Below, in pieces: positions 61,730 to 64,000 of a stretch of DNA of 64,000 nt; position 1 is the stretch's first letter, and every line of letters starts with the position of its first letter. The DNA comes from Diaporthe sp. PMI_573. Taxonomy: Eukaryota; Ascomycota; Sordariomycetes; Diaporthales; Diaporthaceae. The notes under the pieces are model-generated. The model ran no database searches. It was not told the origin of the DNA and was given only the letters and a program-made list of their open reading frames with translations. Both the position numbers and the translations under genes were made by a program. The stretch covers positions 248,001-312,000 of the forward strand of contig JAJTUP010000058.1 in assembly GCA_021399435.1 (NCBI GenBank), read 5' to 3'.

Positions 61730-62690
61730 TGTGGGTGTATGTCTACAAGTTCAACAAGCATGGAATCCTTCAGAAGTGCAAGCTCGGCTAGTCGTCAGAG
61801 GAGATTAACAAGCACGAGGACAAACGCAAAACACCTACGCTGCTACTCTTTCCGGACGGTCGTTCCGTACACTGATTGCCATTGCTGCCAAATTCGACCT
61901 CGAACTGGCCCAGTATGACGTGGTAAACGCATTTGTTCATGCACCACTCGACCAAGACATCTTTATGAGGATGCCTCGGGGATACGAGAAAAGGAACTTG
62001 ATCCTGATGCTGCATAAGGCACTCTATGGACTGCGGATTTCACCGGTGTTGTGGCAGAAGGAACTCACGAAGACACTGACCCAACACGGATGTCAACAAG
62101 TACCGCACGAACCATGCTGCTACATCAAGAACGGCATCTTGGTTTTGTTCTATGTGGACGACATTATCATTGCGTACCGAAAGAATCGACAAAAACACGT
62201 CGACGAGATTGCCCAACAACTCCAAGAGAAGTATAAAATCAGTGGAGGGGACCCGATCCAGTGGTTCCTGGGCATGGAGATCATCAGAGATCGGCCAAAT
62301 CACCGGATCTGGCTTGCTCAGACCGCGTATATTGAAAAGATTGCCAAGTTGGCTAACAAAAGAAACATCTCCCACAAGTCTCACAAATCTAAGCCAAAAA
62401 TACCATGATGCTACCAACCGAGTGCTCCTCTATCTCGAAGACACTGAGCACCTTGCTCTTTGCTTCATGAACAAGGAAGAGTTTACCGTCGCCAGAGACG
62501 CATCATTTGCAGATAACACTGTTGACCGGAAAAGTTTACAAGCATTTGCTATGAAGCTATTTGGTGGACTCGTTGGATGGAAAGCAAACAAACAAGATAC
62601 GGTCACAACATCAACAAGGGAAGCAGAGCTCCTGGCTCTTTGCGCAAGCAGCAAAGGAAACACTGTTCGTGAGCCGACTTCTCACTGAAC
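61730..62690 (+). pseudogene. Ty1/copia pol fragment with deletion and RIP-like stop
   Basis: The frame reads ARLVVRGD, a stop TAA where Gln fits, QARGQTQNTYAATLSGRSF, and LAQYDVVNAFVHAPLDQDIF. It continues with LHKALYGLRISPVLWQ and the reverse-transcriptase active site VLFYVDDIIIAY, then GDPIQWFLGMEIIRD. After about 62400 an internal deletion and frame change lead to RNase H: HLALCFMNKEEFTVARDASF, KLFGGLVGWKANKQDTVTTS and TREAELLALCA. Integrase, gag and LTRs are not present. The element cannot be functional. Confidence 0.85.
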
Positions 62691-63694
62691 TATCTAGAAC
62701 AGTCTGGATAGCAGGAGGATTTTACAAGGGTTGGATGCATTCCCCGCTACGCTAAGCCCTTTTTACATTATAGACTGAGTTTATGGAGAAATGCTTCTTT
62801 GGCAACTAGAGCTTTATCCAAAGCTTTGCCTTATCGTCTAGGCTAGTCATGTTACGTTGTATAGAAGGACTATAAAGGAATGAACGTATAAATAATATAT
62901 GGAAATGATTATTTAGGAGGTCGAGCGTTTCCAGTATATTAACGTGCTGACTTCTACTTTATTTACGAATTATTTGGTCAAAGGCGACACGCTAAATCTT
63001 TCCTTCAACCTACTTTGACAAGTCGCGTCAATTATTGATTCAAAATAATGTTATCACAAACTTCCTCCTAGAGACATTGTTCAAGTTCCTATGTCCCGAG
63101 ACCTCGGTAGCGGTACACTACACAACATACGCAGTCTGTGCCTTGTACTTGACGTAGGTGTGGGCATGGCCACGTGTCTTCCAGATATCCCTTTCCTTTT
63201 AAGCTGAACATCACATTAGTACATTCAATCAACAATTCCATTGATATTCTCCTTCTGATATTATATGTGTGGTGACGGTGTACGAGTGGGGGGGGGGGGT
63301 GGAAGGGTACCCTGGGTGCTATAGTACGATCCTAGGAGTTTCCATTCCGCCTAGACCTGGTCCGCTCAGATCGAGCCCCTGCAGAACCTAATCTGAGGGC
63401 TAGGGCCCTGTTACGTGAGCCGCTTGTCAGATTATATATCTGGTCAGACCCAACTGTCAACCTACCACTGAGCTTTACAAATGTCTGCAACGATATGAGC
63501 AGTTGAACCTACGGCCCTGATTCCTCGCAACATCAGCGATCTTGGGCCGTTGCCAAACCAAAGTTCTACACACAAAGCAGGCAGGCAGCGCGACGTCCCG
63601 CTGTGTAAAAACATATCGCGCCTGAGAGTGGCAACCACCCGCACCTTGGCGCAAGCCGGCCTACAGCACTAAGCTGGTCGCCATAGGTCACCAA
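62691..63694. other. AT-rich intergenic with a G12 tract
   Basis: No gene is recognised. A run of twelve G lies at 63288-63299. A reverse frame at 63462-63644 has no domain. Confidence 0.4.
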
Positions 63695-64000
63695 ATGACC
63701 GAACACCAGCGGAAGCTGGTCACAGCCACGATCCAGGAGGCTGAGCCTTGCCCACAGGACATTGAAGACTGCTTGGATGTGTTGGAGAAACAAGAGATAC
63801 TCATAATGGCCGACGCTGAAACATTTTGGGACGAATTCTTGCAACTCTGTCACGAAACCATAAACACTATAGATGCACGATCTCTATCACTATACATCAG
63901 TGCTATTTTCCCACCCAGTTCAGAGGATCCGATACCTAGCACTTTGCACGGTGATAGCGCGCTGCTTGCCGCACACGGTAAGGTAATTCCGTGGCTGAGT
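63695..64000 (+). CDS. Hypothetical protein, 3' end beyond the window
   Basis: The frame opens at the ATG at 63695 and remains open to the window edge (102 codons): MTEHQRKLVTATIQEAEPCP, EDCLDVLEKQEILIMADAET, FWDEFLQLCHETINTIDARS, SLYISAIFPPSSEDP. The acidic helical composition and lack of stops suggest coding sequence. No domain is recognised, and the true start may lie further left because the frame is open there too. Confidence 0.4.
   Translation, partial: MTEHQRKLVTATIQEAEPCPQDIEDCLDVLEKQEILIMADAETFWDEFLQLCHETINTIDARSLSLYISAIFPPSSEDPIPSTLHGDSALLAAHGKVIPWLS

Noticed and set aside
1..64000. Starship giant transposon
   Set aside because: Cargo of this kind is typical, but I see no DUF3435 tyrosine-recombinase captain gene in the window.
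1..64000. CRISPR array, rRNA operon or telomeric repeats
   Set aside because: No spaced identical short repeats, rRNA sequence or TTAGGG arrays were seen.

Overview
The window looks like an accessory, transposon-rich region of a filamentous ascomycete (Pezizomycotina). Genes carry very short introns (47-96 nt) with GT(A/G)AGT-type donors and CTAAC/CTGAT-like branch sites. The protein families are typical of such fungi: HET-NACHT-WD40 receptors, FunK1 kinases, highly reducing polyketide synthase, GH64 glucanase, berberine-bridge-type FAD oxidoreductase, and Tad LINE, Restless/Ac-like hAT, pogo, Helitron, gypsy and copia elements. There are no bacterial operons, rRNA, tRNA or CRISPR. Several element fragments carry TGG-to-TAG/TGA and CAA-to-TAA stops, which is what repeat-induced point mutation (RIP) would leave. 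I cannot name the species.

Layout. 0-7 kb: relics (coiled-coil repeat remnant, 5'-truncated LINE abutting a GH64 fragment, TPR repeats from a probable NLR, half a hAT transposase, pogo and gypsy gag relics). 7-10 kb: a two-exon gene joining a fungal C2H2 region to seven near-identical WD40 repeats. 10-17.5 kb: two full-length hAT elements, one with an intact transposase and one frameshifted, plus a partial copy of the second that is split by a solo LTR with a 5-bp target duplication. 18-21 kb: a small conserved protein convergent with a divergent protein kinase. 21-28 kb: gene-poor sequence with a BIR-domain gene and a minisatellite. 28.5-30.1 kb: a fusion of the same small-protein domain to a Ulp1/C48-like protease fold that has lost catalytic residues. 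30.5-34.8 kb: a mosaic of hAT, Helitron, gag and host-gene fragments. 35.1-36.9 kb: an intact five-exon FAD oxidoreductase. 38-43.5 kb: a HET-NACHT-WD40 gene running in frame into a Helitron replicase. 43.5-49.6 kb: a FunK1 kinase and two unknown genes lying between 252/253-bp near-identical inverted repeats. 49.7-53.8 kb: pogo, BAH, PKS, HpaI-aldolase, TPR and BED-finger fragments. 54.3-55.2 kb: a four-helix membrane protein. 56.3-64 kb: a broken SRPK kinase, a 101-bp perfect hairpin, an unknown gene, a small intact kinase, hAT/WD40 and copia relics, and a gene running off the right edge.

How the genes relate. The apparently functional genes are mostly of recognition or signalling type: an NLR of the het-d/e/r class, a WD40-repeat protein with high internal identity, several unusual kinases, a BIR protein and a pseudo-protease. 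This is consistent with a fast-evolving incompatibility/immunity region. The transposons break genes, supply near-identical repeats and in one place extend an NLR reading frame. No gene here requires another for a recognisable pathway; functional links between them are inference.
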